From NCBI GenBank assembly GCA_034359265.1, contig CP136890.1, forward strand, positions 41,018,501 through 41,082,500: a stretch of DNA of 64,000 bases, given 5' to 3'. Both the position numbers and the translations under genes were made by a program. Source of the stretch: Canna indica (taxonomy: Eukaryota > Streptophyta > Magnoliopsida > Zingiberales > Cannaceae). A model generated the notes under the pieces. The model did no database searches and was not told the DNA's origin. It saw only the letters and a program-made list of their open reading frames with translations. Shown here piece by piece: positions 1-11,419 of the stretch. The first letter of the stretch is position 1, and each line of letters begins with the position of its first letter.

Positions 1-1655
1 CATGCAGGTTTCTGGCGTGGGGTGCACGACCATAGGTCCTCTGCCCTCACTATCCTGAACCTGAATGTAACATGACCCTTAGATGAGTGTTTGTTTATGT
101 TTTTTTTTAAAAAAATGCTATTCTTTTTTCTTCATGATCCGCTCTCTCATGGATGCCTATTTGAATCTCTTCGTCAAATTGCTATTAATCTAGTTGCTAC
201 CTTGGTCTAGTTGTACAAACCAAAAAGGGTTAACTAAGGGTTGTGCATGCACATGAATTATATATTAGGTTTGTTGCATGGTATATATATAAGTTTGAGT
301 AATTTTTAATATATTCTGTCCTAATTTTAGAATTCCAAAATGTGATAGATTCTCTCTTTCTCTCTACTATACTTATGCTGGTTCAGTCAGCAATCATTTG
401 ACGATATTTATTATTTCTTTTACTAAAGATTAAATTATATATCATCTAAAGAACTCAAAAGTGTTGTCATTGATGATAATCACTTTGCCTTCAACACATC
501 TTGTAAGGAAGTCATGTCATGGTTTTTACCTAATCGATTTATTAGTTCAAAGTATATGACCTAATCTACTAGCCTTCATTTGTTTTCATGTTTACTATGT
601 AATGTTTAACCCTCAATCAGGCAAAGATCACATATTAATATTTTGTGGATATATTGAAGCTGTGGTGGAATATTGTTAAATTAAAGACAAAGGTATTCAT
701 CTAAAAACCTCTTAGATTAACAATTTAAACTTTCTTCTAATTTTTGTTGATATGCTTAATGAGAATATTAATTATGCTTTAACGAGTATAGGTTGATTCA
801 CTCGTATGTATGCAGTCGATGTCTTTACAATTTGTACAAGAGCACTCTTCTATACTAGGTTGAGATGTTCATATTTTTAAAGGTCTTGTAATTTGTAACT
901 CATGACATTTATTTTCTTCGGTTAATGCTCGAATTAATTAATGTTCAGAATACTTTTTATATATTTTTTGGTTGAAATTTGTTAATCTTTGTATCGAGTA
1001 GAGAGTTTCTTTGATTGTATATTAGTGATATATCTTTGCTTGGAATGCATGTCTTTATTTCATAAATTATATCTTCATATCAAAGTATATATGTTCATTA
1101 GTGGATGATCGAGTAAAAAAAATTAGTAAATTTTTTTTGTATTTTTTAAGTAGAGAATGTATGTTTGTTTGCTTAAAAAATTTTAATTTTCGTATCGAGT
1201 AAAGAATAATTTTGTAAATAATTTAATTTAAGTTATGTTTTTTTTCAAAATTATCCGATTTTATTATCCTGGTCAAAATAAACACAAGACTTGAATTTTA
1301 TATTTTATTTTAATATTTTATCTGATGTCAAAATAAACATAACATAAGATATGATTTTAAGAAATCTCCCTGTACTTCTATCTTATTCTTGTCCATTTCA
1401 AATTTTATCCCTTCAAAATTAAATCTTGCAAGGCAAACATGACCATTTTAGCAGCTTCGAATTCTTGACACAATTAATTCAATTCAGACTCGGCAAACTT
1501 AATTTAAGTGGTCTAATAAAAAGAATTCAAAAGAAAATTTGATTCAATAATGAGTTCTCGTGCATTCAGGTGTGATTAACTTCGCATCTAATATTATAGG
1601 ACAAGATAAAGTATTAAAAAAGAGATTTTTTTTCTTATACGTACCTACCATTGCC
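1..1655. other. AT-rich intergenic stretch, no gene recognised
   Basis: Both strands are dense in stops and strongly AT-rich. I see no transposase, polymerase or host-gene motif. At the extreme left edge (2-56, plus) there is a short open stretch of 18 codons ending in TGA that could be the last codons of a gene lying off the window, but it is too short to call. Confidence 0.5.
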
Positions 1656-1813
1656 TAATTTATAAATACTTTCGTGACTGACAACAATTGACAAAAAACA
1701 AAATTCCAACTCCACATGACACATCTACACGTATGAATATTTTTAGCAAGTATATGGACTTTTAAACCTATAAAAGTTGAGATAGCAAACAACTAACCCA
1801 TTTGAATGGAAAA

Positions 1814-1991
1814 AACTTCGGTGCAGCAGTGGCTACACCGAAGCCCATGCTATCCCAATCACAGTGCGGCATGAGCTAGCCCTCTCTAGGGTTTTGACAT
1901 GGCAATCCATGCACTAGGGTGGGTCACAGCCCATGCCGCCCCGTGATTGGGGCAGCATGGGCTTCGGTGCAGCAGCGGCTGCACCGAAGTT
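1814..1991. repeat. Foldback repeat, copy 1
   Basis: The two ends form an inverted repeat of about 48 bp, beginning AACTTCGGTGCAGC and ending GCTGCACCGAAGTT. In addition the right arm contains its own 12-bp perfect stem, CTTCGGTGCAGC / GCTGCACCGAAG with loop AGCG, and the left arm has a slightly decayed version. It resembles a small foldback element or MITE. No clear target duplication is visible, so the class is unknown. Confidence 0.7.
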
Positions 1992-2229
1992 TTGTCCCAT
2001 TTCAATGCATATGGTCCTTATGTGATGGCCACTGTAACGTATAATTGCAATTAGTGACAGTCTAACCATAATCGCCTAGATACATAAAGATTAGTATATT
2101 ATGTGACGTCATTTTGACGATCACCTTGCGTCGTGGCAAAGCTTAATCATCCACGATAATGACTTTATTACGACATTCAACTTAAAAATTATAAATAAGA
2201 AGATTTGTTTTACGATCAATCTGCATGTA

Positions 2230-3558
2230 TGTTGGTGAAATATCCACACTAGAGTGGGGGTGAATAGTATGTTAACTAAACTTATCACCTAAATTTGATT
2301 TTATACATTTTCTTAAACTACTTAGGCAATTTCACAATTTAACGACTAAATACGGAAGCGATTAATGATAAAACAATTAACACAACATAATATATCAATG
2401 CTAACATAATTATTTATAGTGGTTCGGCCCCAACGCCTACTCCACTACCTAAGCACCCCACTTAGGATTTTCAAACTAGCTTTACTAGATTATATTATTT
2501 TCCTTACAAAGATGACTTTACACTAGAAAGTCTTCGCTCTCAAACCGAAGGCACTTTCACCCCGGAAGTATCCCGCCTTCCTACCGAGAGCACTCTCCCA
2601 CCTAAACCTAAGGGATAACTCAACTAATCCTAGTAAATTAAGTTTACAATTATGGATTTAAGCCTGAAGACCAAGACAACCACCTACTCATTCAACCTAG
2701 CACTCTAGGTTTACACAAACTCAAATACAATGAAATAACAAGAAAATACAATACTAAATGGAGCAAAAAATCAAACAATAAGTACTTAGTTCCAAAAGAA
2801 ACTCTCTAGTCCTATTGATGCCTTGAGAAGATGAATCTATGAAGCTTGAAGGCTAAATCAACAAGTGGAGATCAAAACTAGGGCTTTTGCAAGGATGGCT
2901 CATTGAAAGCTTGTAGAGATGCTTAGGATCACACTTTAAGGCTCGGAAGTATCAATGGTAGGCTTGGAATGAGTTTGGGATGAGTATTTATAACCCTCCA
3001 ACACTCAAGGCTCGTCAATAGGCATATTTCTGCCCGTTGCCGATGCTCGATCGCTTGCCAATCGATCGTCGATCAACCGATCGAGCGACCGCGGGCATAC
3101 TGCCGCTTTCTGGCAATATTCGATCGATCGAATTGGCTACTACCAAATTTTGACCATATTTGATCGATCGATCGGTCGACCGAATTGCCTTCTACCTGAT
3201 TTCCTCTTCTGTCGGTCGATCGAATCTGGGCAGGGCAATTTTCTTGAGTATTTTTCTTGCTCGCTTCATTTCCAGGTTGCGACCTTTAGCGTGCGTCAAC
3301 TTGAAGAGCTTTCCATATGTTCTCTAGACTCGTCCAAGACATCTTTGGTGCACACGTCGAATTTCTAGAAATTTCCGCAACGAACCCAAATGCATTGACC
3401 AATGTCCTTCTGATTTTTTGATTTCTCCAATATTTCCAATCGAGGATATCGAGTGCTAACCGATATGGAACCTGAAAGTATTTCTCAAAAACATTAGTTC
3501 CATGTTTGTTATCATCAAAACCGAGATTAGGACCAAGGTTGAAAACTTTAGGCCAACA
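2230..3558 (-). mobile_element. Solo LTR, SIRE-like copia family
   Basis: The 1329 bp LTR begins TGTTGG and ends CCAACA, flanked by 5-bp direct repeats ATGTA at 2225-2229 and 3559-3563. The second tandem copy has a single ATGTA at 4258-4262 with no insert, which is the empty site. In LTR sense (minus strand) it starts TGTTGGCCTAA and is related to LTRs at 6833, 46701 and 52227. It has no internal region, so it is a solo LTR left by LTR-LTR recombination. It holds a cluster of CGATCG-type palindromes (about 3041-3230) followed by a TATA box. Confidence 0.92.
2985..2993 (-). promoter_or_regulatory. Putative TATA box of the solo LTR
   Basis: The minus strand reads TTATAAATA, about 50 bp downstream of the GATC-palindrome cluster. 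The same order is seen in related LTRs at 7704, 36701 and 53074. Confidence 0.5.
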
Positions 3559-3860
3559 ATGTATTCTCCCTCTCTTTTATTTCATGTTCTATACTATCTA
3601 TGTTGTCATTGTTTACCATTGCTCGAGTTGCCGTTGAAAAGATTGAGTATACCATCGAGTCGTCGAGGTCTCCTCCACTTCACTAGTTGCCATAACAAAT
3701 AATTTTTAAATACTTTCGTGACTAACAACAATTGATAGAAAACAAAATTCTAGCTCTATACGACACATCTACACGTATAAATATTTTTAGCAAGTATATG
3801 ATCTTGTTAAACCAATAAAAGTTGGGATAGCAAACAAAACTAACCTATTTCAATGGAAAA

Positions 3861-4022
3861 AACTTTGGTGCATCAATAGCTACACCGAAGCCTGTGCTAC
3901 CCCAATCACGGGGTGGCATGCGCTAGCCCCTCTAGGGTTTTGGCACGACGACCGTTGCACTGGGGTGGGTTCCAGCCCATGCCACCCCATGATTGGGGCA
4001 GCATGAGCTGCTGCATCGAAGT
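3861..4022. repeat. Foldback repeat, copy 2
   Basis: Second copy of the foldback, inside the second tandem unit. It is more decayed than copy 1: the right terminal hairpin has lost about 15 bp, so the end reads GCATGAGCTGCTGCATCGAAGTT. The central part matches copy 1. It was carried here by the tandem duplication, not by separate transposition, because the flanks match as well. Confidence 0.65.
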
Positions 4023-4412
4023 TTTGTCCCATTTCAATGCATATGGTCCTTATGTGTTGGCCACTGTAACGTACAATTGCAATTAGTAACAGTCTAACCA
4101 CAATCGCTTAGATACATAAAGATTAGTATATGATGTGACGTCATTATGACGATCGCCTTGGGCCGTGGCAAAGTTTAATCATCCATGATAATGACTTTAT
4201 TACGACATTCAACTTAAAACATTACAAATAAGTATATTTGTTTTACGATCAATCTGCATGTATTCTCCTTCTCTTTTATTTCATGTTCTATACTATCTCT
4301 GTTGTCACTGTTTACCATTGCTCGAGTTGTCGTTGAAAAGTTTGAGTTCACCATCGAGTCGTCGAGGTCTCCTCCACTTCACTAGTTGTCATAACAAATA
4401 ATTTTTAAATAT

Positions 4413-4859
4413 TATAATATTTTTTTGATGGCAATTGTTAGACCACTATTTGTTGGACGCACTACAACAAATTCGACCTATATTGGTGGAATAATTTCGA
4501 CGCCAGCCAAAGGTGTCAGAATGTAAAAGAGGAAAAATTAAAATAATTGACAAATCAGCGCTTGAAACATGCACCGATATATATGTATGTACGATAAATC
4601 GACACCATATGTTTCGTGGAAAAATACTGGCGCAAGCATACCAACTCCTAGCACCAATATGCGCGATGGAAAGGCATGTGAGTGCGCCAAACTGCGTCTG
4701 TGACTCACCGTGCGAGTACGCGAGCATGCAAACCCGCACCCGTGGCGTACGAGCCCGTGCCCACGCTTGCCTATGCATGTGTTCCTAGGCACGCTGATCT
4801 AGGCATGCGGGTCCCCGCCCGAAACTGGAGCATAGGCTCCTGTAGTTTTTTTTAAAAAA
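4413..4859. other. Unassigned stretch with a CACTA-like end
   Basis: A sequence CACTACAACAAATTCGACC starts at about 4459 and resembles the terminal inverted repeat of plant CACTA (En/Spm) transposons. I could not find the matching inverted end TTTGTTGTAGTG downstream; the stretch is cut by an Angela-type LTR piece at about 4860. Overlapping short reading frames on both strands are shadows with no recognisable domain. Confidence 0.3.
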
Positions 4860-5290
4860 ATGTGACAACCTAAGTGATAGGTCGTCAATCACAAGGTGAC
4901 CGTGACAACCTCAGGCCCGATGATTACTTACACCTACTATCACCTAAGGAACAACCTATTGACACTCAAGTAAGAATTCCATTTGGCATTCCTCGTGCCG
5001 GACCGTTCAGTGAACTCATTCTTCAATGAGCACCGACACTTGTACATTAATGACACCTCATATGTAATTGTGAGTTCAGCTACCATGTATGATAGGGCAT
5101 GTACCAAGTGCACTGGTCTTATCGGATTCATTGATCCCCTACTCGATGATTCTACAACTAGGAACATTTTGAACTGAGGCCTCTAGATTCTAAGTCTCAT
5201 TGTCATGATCTCATCATGGCCAGAGAATCATTGCCCTGGTTCATGTGGTTCATCATAATCTATTAATAGTTAAAGATGCAGCATATGAGG
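4860..5290 (-). mobile_element. Fragment of Angela-like copia LTR
   Basis: This matches 30640-31050 of the complete LTR at 28787-31139 in the same orientation, including CCGTTCAGTGAACTCATTC and TGATCTCATCATGGCC. It lacks both LTR ends and is more diverged than the 23091-23376 remnant, so it is an older broken copy. Confidence 0.75.
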
Positions 5291-5639
5291 ATCGCACTTA
5301 GGGGCAAGCCAAGCTCGCGGGGAGCATAAGGCAATATCACGCTTGGGATCGAGAAGGATAGATGCATCGTGCAGGATGTAGGTTACAATTGTCATGGGGT
5401 GGCGTTCCTGTCATGTGCTATGAGATAGCTATGAATAATTTGGGCATAAAGAGACATGGAAAAGGAAGAATAATATTATTGAATGAATGCCAAATGATAG
5501 TACATCAAGTCCCACCGAGCAAGGTTCTCAACTTACACATGGTTATGCCTCATTAAAACCTTCAAATGGAAAACACTATAGGAAAACCCGTAGCGAAGCA
5601 AAAAAGAGTGCACCGACCATTTATAGTTAAAGGAGAATG
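5291..5639 (-). other. 3' untranslated part of a Tat/gypsy element
   Basis: This lies immediately downstream (minus sense) of an integrase fragment. It contains a GC-rich block (about 5295-5400) resembling the imperfect repeats at 8430-8930. No convincing coding frame is seen. Confidence 0.4.
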
Positions 5640-6825
5640 CTTAGCTGAAGTAGGCCCATAAGGAGGTCATGTTCCACGTTCGTGAAAGTTCTCGTTCAGA
5701 GAGCTCGATGATTTTGTAGGCTCCCTTTCCATTGACTTTTCTGACTCTGTATGGACCTTCGTAATTTGGGGCGAGTTTTCCTTCCCCGGTTGGCTTCCTC
5801 TAGAGTTCTATCCTTCTCAGCACTAGATCTCCCTCATTGAAATTCCTCGATCAGACATGTTTGTCGTATTCCCTATCTATTCCGAGCTTTGTTGCTTCTT
5901 CTCTGACACTAGCGAGCTCTTGTTCTATGTCAACGAGATCAAGCTCATCTTGTCGGGCTTTTGAGTTGCTTTGCTCATCAAAATTTAATCTCTCTGAAGG
6001 CTAGGATCTGTGATCTCAATAGGGATCATGACCTGTGCTCTGAAGATGAGTCTGTAGGGAGTTTCCTGAGTGGATGACTGGGCGATTATATTGCAACCCC
6101 ATAACATCTCGGGCAGCTCTTCGTACTAGTGCCCCTTGACTTTATCAAGCTTCTTTTTATGTCTTGTTAGGATGACTTTATTGGCCGCCTTGGCTAAGCC
6201 ATTGGTTTGTGGATGCTCCACTAAGCAGAAAAGATATTGGATGTTAGGTCCAAGTAGAATTCCCTAAACTATTTATCTATGAATTGTGTACCATTGTCGG
6301 TGTCTAATTCACGTGGTATGCCATATCTACAAATGATCTTCTTCTACACGAACTTTTAAACTTTTCGGTTGCAATTGAGGTTAACGACTCAGCCTCTATC
6401 CACTTGGTGAAGTAGTCGATGGCTACTACCAAGTATTTGACTTGTCTTGTGGCTGTAAGGAAAGGACCGAGGAGGTCGATCCCCCTTTTGTGGAACACCC
6501 AGCTAGTTTTTGAGCTATGTAACAGCTCAGGGTGTTTCTTTGAGACTTCTAAGAATCTCTAGCATTTCTCTCACTTTTTGACGTACATGTTGTAATCAGT
6601 TTCATGGTTGGCTAGAAGTATCCGAGTCAAAAAAATTTGGCTACTAGGGATCTTCCCCGATGTGATTGTCGTAGATGCCTTCATGTACTTCTGCTATCTT
6701 GGTATTTGTCTAGGGCTAGCCAATGCACTTAAGCAATGGCTGCGAGTATCCTCTTTTGTAGAGTTGGTCTTCAAGGAGGGTGTAGTAGCTTGTCATCCTC
6801 CGAAATCTCTTTTGGTTTGAGACAT
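5640..6825 (-). pseudogene. Ty3/gypsy (Tat-like) integrase fragment
   Basis: In minus sense the translation first shows the conserved pre-integrase stretch (LYKRGYSQPLLKC, then VHEGIY-NHIG near 6690-6800). The zinc-binding region near 6560-6620 is degenerate. The integrase core begins GIDLLGPFLTA and continues VVAIDYFTKWIEAE near 6390-6500, then the C-terminal part up to NYEGPYRVRKVNGKGAY-I near 5700. Integrase joins element cDNA to the host chromosome. Stops and frameshifts occur throughout, for example after residue 64 of the core, so it is dead. The right end is cut by the LTR at 6833. Confidence 0.85.
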
Positions 6826-7520
6826 GCTCTACTGTTGGCCTAAGATTTTCTACCCTGGTCTTAATCTCGGTTTTGATGATAATAAATATGGAACTAATAT
6901 TTCATTGAGAAATATTTCAGGTTCCAAGTCGGTTAGCGCACGACGTCCCCGATCGGAAAAATCAGAGAAATCAGAGAAATCAGATAAATCGGCAAGGACG
7001 CTTGTCGACGCTCGGGATTCTTCGAAAAGTTGAAGTTTAGGTCTAGGGTTTCTAGTTTATATTGTAAATCCTCATGATGATACATAAGAACCCAAAAACC
7101 AAACCCGAACCCCAAAATATAAAAACCCGGAAACTGCCCTGAAATTCACTAAGCCTAGGGAGCTCCTTGGAGGGCTATATGACCTAGACATTTTCTTGAC
7201 ACAAAAAATGGCGTTAATTGTTCCTTGGGTAAAAACTAAATAACGAGATATTTTAAAGGAATTTTTGGAAGCCTTTAGCATACCCATATTTGACCCGGGA
7301 GATTAGAAAATTTCTGTTTTTCAGAAATTTGCACTAGACTAGATTTTGATTCTTAAGGATTTTGAATTTTTAGATATTTTTATTAAATCCAAATGGGGGG
7401 TAATCCTTATATAACATTTATATTTTAAAGTTATTACCTTAAAGTTAGTAAATGTTATATAAGTAGACTTAGTGAAGACGAAACCCAAAAATGAGCCAAA
7501 CCAAGCAGTCTGCCCAATTT

Positions 7521-7648
7521 CAGTCGATCGGTCGATCGATCGAATGCTGCCAAAAATTTGCAGTAGGCAAGTCGGTCGATCGAACAATCGACCAAAATGT
7601 GCCAGAAAAGACCGACCGACGATCGACCGGAGCTACGATCGGACGACG
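7521..7648 (+). promoter_or_regulatory. GATC-palindrome cluster in LTR U3
   Basis: Many overlapping CGATCG, GGTCGATC and GACCGACC motifs occur within about 130 bp, ending some 55 bp upstream of the TATA box. The same arrangement is present in all related LTRs in the window. Its role as a promoter element is inferred from position only. Confidence 0.45.
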
Positions 7649-7703
7649 GAAACGACTAGTTTTCCGCCTTTGAGTTGGTTGTTTCATGCCATCTTCTCAA
7701 GGC

Positions 7704-7710
7704 TTATAAA
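7704..7710 (+). promoter_or_regulatory. Putative TATA box of LTR
   Basis: The sequence TTATAAA lies downstream of the GATC-palindrome cluster, as in the sister LTRs. Confidence 0.5.
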
Positions 7711-8410
7711 TTGAAGTCTTAGCAAGCCTTCCACCCCTCATCCATTATACCTTGAGCCATATTTTGATGATCCTTGAGCTTGATTGAGCCATCATTCTTG
7801 AAATCCCTAGCTTTGATCTCTCAACTCCTTGAGTAAGTCTTGACTTCATTGATTCACCATCAAAGGCATCAAGAGGAAGCTATGAAATTTTGTTTGGATC
7901 TAAGTATAAGTTGTTTAATTTATTGCTCCATTAAGTTGTGTATTTTCTTATTTATTTCATTGTATTTGAGCTTGTGAAGACCTAGATTGGTAGGTCTTGA
8001 AATTGGGTGGTTGCCTTTGTGTTTGAGGCTTAATTCCACCGGTGTAAACGTAGTTTACTAGGATTAGTTGAGTTGTCCTTAGGTTGAGGTGGGAGAGTGC
8101 TCTCGGTAGGAAGGCGGGACACTTCCGGGTGTGGACGTGCCTTCGGTTTGAGAGCGGAGACTTTCCGGTGTGAAGTCCTCATTGTAAGGAAATTAATTAA
8201 TCTAGTTAAACTAGTTTGAAAATCCTAAGCGGGGTGCTTAGGTAGTGGAGTATGCATTGGGGTCGAACCACTAGATATAATTATGTTAGCATTGATATAT
8301 TATTTTGTGTTAATTGCTTCATATTTATTGCTTTCGCTTGCTATTAATGTCGTGCTTAGCCTAACTAATCAAGAAACGATTAAAATCAAAATTAGGTGAT
8401 AAGATTAGTA

Positions 8411-9060
8411 TGGTGATAGCCGATGAGCTAGGCTGGTGAAAAGTGAGTCCTGGTCATGTATGGGCGCTGAGGCCGAAAGTAGTGGCTCTGGGGACCGCTG
8501 ACTACACTCGGGGGTTCAAGCCGATCTCGCCGAGGAGCGTAAGGTAGAACCGCAAGTGAGGAGTCGAGTAATGGCTCTGAGGCTGGAAGTAGCGGCTCTA
8601 GGGGCCAAGGACCAAACTCGGTGAAAACCGAGCTCACGAGAAGCACGCTTGGGGTCGTGTTGCTCATTCTGAGCATGCCGAGTTGAGCCGGAGGCCACAT
8701 TTAGGGTTGAGGACCAAACTAGGTGAAAATCAAGCTAGCAAGAAGTGCGCTTGAGGTCGTTGGGGCATGAGAGCCCATAATAGGCACTGAGGTTGGCGAG
8801 CCAAACTAGTGTAAACCGAATTCTGGTTGCTGAGTGGAGCACTGGGCTCTGGGGCCGGAAGCAACCGCTTTGAAGGCAAAAAACCTTACTAGGGGGATTC
8901 AGGCTGAGTTCGTGCGTGAGGATTCAAGTAGGTTTTGAATAATGGAATATTTGTTAAAGCGGCGAGATGGTCATAGAGTTCCCTGGGCATACATAGAGAA
9001 AAATACGAGGAATGCAATTTCATTAAGTAATAAAAAGAAATTGTGCGTATAGGAAAGTGC
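8411..9060 (-). repeat. GC-rich imperfect repeats of a Tat element
   Basis: Loosely repeated blocks of roughly 110-150 bp share GGCCGGAAGTAGCGGCTCT-like and CCAAACTCGGTGAAAACCGAG-like segments. They are unlike the AT-rich surroundings and resemble sequence at 5295-5400, which lies downstream of a Tat integrase. I read this as untranslated sequence of a Tat/gypsy element; the minus-strand open frames here look like by-products of the repeat. Confidence 0.45.
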
Positions 9061-9082
9061 TCGATTTGAGCTTTATTTGTGC

Positions 9083-9449
9083 TTATTGAGACGGTTTGAT
9101 CACGACTTGAGTTCTTTCAGGGATTGAGATGAGGTTGTTTTCGCATGTCCTGTCCTGGGTTTGGCTCGAAAACTTTTGCCGGCTATTTGCCTTTGATTGT
9201 GGAACGTGCTTGTGGGCCATTAGGCTCTTTCTTTGATTCGGCCATCCTTGGCTTAAGGCATTCATTATAACACCATCGTGCTTCTTTCTGGTCAGCATGC
9301 AACATGCCTACTTTCGTCTCTGAAATAGGAAATTTTGATGCTAGGTGGGGAGTGGATATGACAGCTCCCAAATTATTTAAAGATGATCGTCCTAGGATCA
9401 TATGATATGGGCTGGAGATGTTGATGACTATGTACTGTACGTCAATCAT
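9083..9449 (-). pseudogene. Tat/gypsy protease C-terminal fragment
   Basis: The minus-sense translation contains YHMILGRSSLNNLGAVISTPH followed by KFPISETKVGMLHADQKEARWCYNECL. This is the pattern that follows the aspartic protease in Tat-type gypsy polyproteins (homologues read ILGRP.LN.L.A..S..HL..KFPT..G.G.v.gdQ..AR.CY). The catalytic Asp region is missing: it has been deleted together with most of gag, so this piece abuts the gag start at 9450-9535. Confidence 0.7.
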
Positions 9450-9535
9450 CTTTGCCTAGGTTGCGGTCGATCGGCGTCGTCGAGTCGTTGCCGTTGACGT
9501 GCTGCGGCGGTCGCTTGACTCCGGGTTCCATCCAT
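9450..9535 (-). pseudogene. Start of a Tat/gypsy gag gene
   Basis: An ATG at 9535 (minus) opens a short frame beginning MDGTRSQAT, 30 bp downstream of a primer-binding site. That is where gag starts in Tat elements. The frame runs for about 28 codons before merging with the protease fragment through a large deletion. Confidence 0.55.
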
Positions 9536-9564
9536 TGTGGGGGAGATAAGCTTTACTCGATCGG

Positions 9565-9583
9565 CCCCATAGTGAGCGCCAAA
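9565..9583 (-). other. Primer-binding site of a Tat/gypsy element
   Basis: The minus strand reads TTTGGCGCTCACTATGGGG directly after the LTR end GGAAACA. It resembles the usual TTTGGCGCCGT-TGTGGGG site of plant Tat elements, where a tRNA primes reverse transcription. Confidence 0.65.
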
Positions 9584-10740
9584 TGTTTCCGCTTGAGGAT
9601 CGGAGTAGTTCATTCCGATTCGGTGTCTCTCCTGGTCAGGCACAACGCTGGTGGGGGGGACCTGCAAAAGACACTATGACGCTCAAGTTAATGGTACTCC
9701 AAGGTGGAGGAAACAGAATATGGAATTTAGGTTACCTGAGGGGCCTCCTGTCTGTATTTATTGTAGGTGGAGGTGATGGTGTTGCCCAGTAATCTCGTAG
9801 GGATATTGCTCAAAATGAGTCGAGGCTAATCCCGAAGATGGCGGGCTTGTAATGGTGTATCCTTCGTGATAAGAAAGGACGTGGATGTCCATGTATGGCC
9901 GGGTGGAGCCCCGTGGCGGAGCCGTCTGGTTTGGCTCGAGTTAGGTTAATTTGGAAATATGGTCGGGTGAAGCCCCCGGGTAGAGCCATCTGGTTTGGCT
10001 CGAGTTTTGGTTGTAGAGTGCTGTTGGGTCTAATCCGACCGGGTCTAATAGTACTTGTCCAGTCCATAGCCCCGAGCTTGGTCAGAGTTTGGAGGACTGC
10101 TTATCGAGCTCTAAGTAGAGTTAACTTCTCAACTTCAGTTTTTTTGCGACTTTGAGGAATTTTTGGAAATATTTTACCGTGCTGTGTCTAGCCATTGTGA
10201 AGGCTAGGTTGTGTCGAATGACCATTGAGGCTGAGCTGGGTCAAGTGACAATAAAGGATGAGCTGGAGTTGGAGCGATCGTAGAGGCTGAGCTGGAGCAA
10301 GTGACCATAAAGGCCGAACTGGAGTAAGCGGCCATAGAGGCCGAGTTGGAGCAAGCAACCGTAGAGGGTGAGCTGGAGCGAGCGGCAATAAAAGCCGAAC
10401 TGGAGTAAGTTGTCGTATAGGCTGAGTTGGAGCGAATGACCGTAGAGGCCGAGCTGGAGTAAGCGATCGTAAAGCCCGAGTTGGAGCAAGCGACCATAAA
10501 GGCCGAGTTGGAGTGAGTGACCATAAAGGCCGTACTAGAGTAAGCGGTCATAAAGGCCAAGTTGGAACGACCGACCCTAGAGGCCGAGCTGGAGCAAGCG
10601 ACCATAAAGGCCAATTTGGAGTAAGCGACCATAGAGGTTGAGTTGGAGCAAGCGACCGTAGAGGCCGTGCTGGAACAAGTGACCATAAAGGTCGAGTTGG
10701 TTCCTGGGTTGGCGTGTGGCAACCTTGTCTTGACTTGGAG
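9584..10740 (-). mobile_element. Tat/gypsy LTR (5' limit uncertain)
   Basis: The LTR 3' end is set by the primer-binding site at 9565-9583. Homologous sequence occurs in plus orientation at 37238-38064, including the stretch TTTTGCAG then a C-run and GAGAGACACCGA. Both copies carry a 30-bp minisatellite upstream, so I include it in the LTR. The other LTR end (sense start) could not be fixed because the neighbouring copy is cut there. Confidence 0.65.
10204..10722 (-). repeat. 30-bp minisatellite inside the Tat LTR
   Basis: About 17 degenerate units of 30 bp, each with the pattern GAGCTGGAGCAAGCGACC + ATAAAGGCC. Because the unit is a multiple of three, a 172-codon minus-strand frame stays open and would encode a Ser/Ala/Met-rich 10-residue repeat (such as SSSAFMVAYS). 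There is no sign that this is a gene. The opposite-orientation copy at 37238-37450 holds a shorter array. Confidence 0.85.
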
Positions 10741-11419
10741 TGAGTCGGATCGACATATCTTTGTTGTGTTATTTTTGTGTCTTTTTACTTTTACGCCTAG
10801 TATGGCGGCTTAATGGTAGGGTTTCTCTGACTTCGTGGCGCTTCCTGATTGGTTCTCGCCTTTTCAGTTCGAAAGAGTAATCATGATAGGGAATGTCATG
10901 CCCCAGCTCAGGGTCACGTGACCGGCCAATGTATACGTGCCTATACCCCGCAACCTAAACCATGCACATGTCAACTCATAAGAAATAACAGTAGCAAAAA
11001 GAAATAAATAAGTTTTTATTTGAAATAGAAATCAAACCAGAGTTCATCATAAATAAGTTTTAGAAAAAGAAAGAAAATGCGGAAATAATAAATCAAGTTG
11101 AACAGACCAAATACAATGAAATCTGAGTATAATGACATAAATGCCCTCAAGGGCTATAACTCCAAAAACCAACATAAGTGCATGACACACTACCAAAAGA
11201 CTCGACTACGACCCTAACTAGGACTACTATGATATCAATGTAGCTCCTCCGCCCTCCAGCCGCGCCAAGTGCTCCAGCCCACCTCATTGGTTAGGCTCTG
11301 TAAAACAAAATAAACGACAACGGGTGAGTTCAGAAGAACTCAATGAGCAGTCTACCATCCCCCACAAAAAAAAACAACATGGAGATAAAGTGGAAGCATA
11401 ACATCTATCTCATCAAAAG

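Larger units (their letters stand above)
1656..4412. repeat. Tandem duplication of a ~710 bp unit, copy 1 interrupted by a solo LTR
   Basis: Copy 1 runs from about 1656 to 3700 and copy 2 from about 3700 to 4412. Both begin AAATACTTTCGTGACT and end with CACTTCACTAGTTG...AACAAATAATTTTTAAAT. Copy 1 is longer only because a 1329 bp LTR plus a 5-bp duplication sits in it; removing these leaves about 710 bp, matching copy 2 at about 712 bp. The copies differ by scattered substitutions, so the duplication is not very recent. No coding function is apparent; each copy contains one foldback repeat. Confidence 0.85.
6833..8410 (+). mobile_element. SIRE-like copia LTR, 3' end missing
   Basis: It starts TGTTGGCCTAAGATTTTC and is colinear with the LTR at 52227-53826 until about 8410, where the last ~50 bp (the part ending CTCTAGTGTGG...CA) are absent and unrelated GC-rich Tat sequence begins. 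It is inserted into a Tat integrase region. With its 3' end lost, no internal region and no target duplication can be identified. Confidence 0.85.

Noticed and set aside
4459..4477. Confirmed CACTA element
   Set aside because: Only one end-like sequence is present; no inverted partner or 3-bp duplication was found.
4446..4792. Overlapping frames of 84-110 codons on both strands
   Set aside because: They overlap each other in three frames, contain no domain, and lie in a transition between repeats.
8428..8700. 90-codon minus frame
   Set aside because: Falls in GC-rich imperfect repeats of a Tat element; no domain, and another frame is open too.
10204..10722. 172-codon Ser/Ala/Met-rich protein
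   Set aside because: It is the product of a 30-bp minisatellite; openness follows from the unit length.
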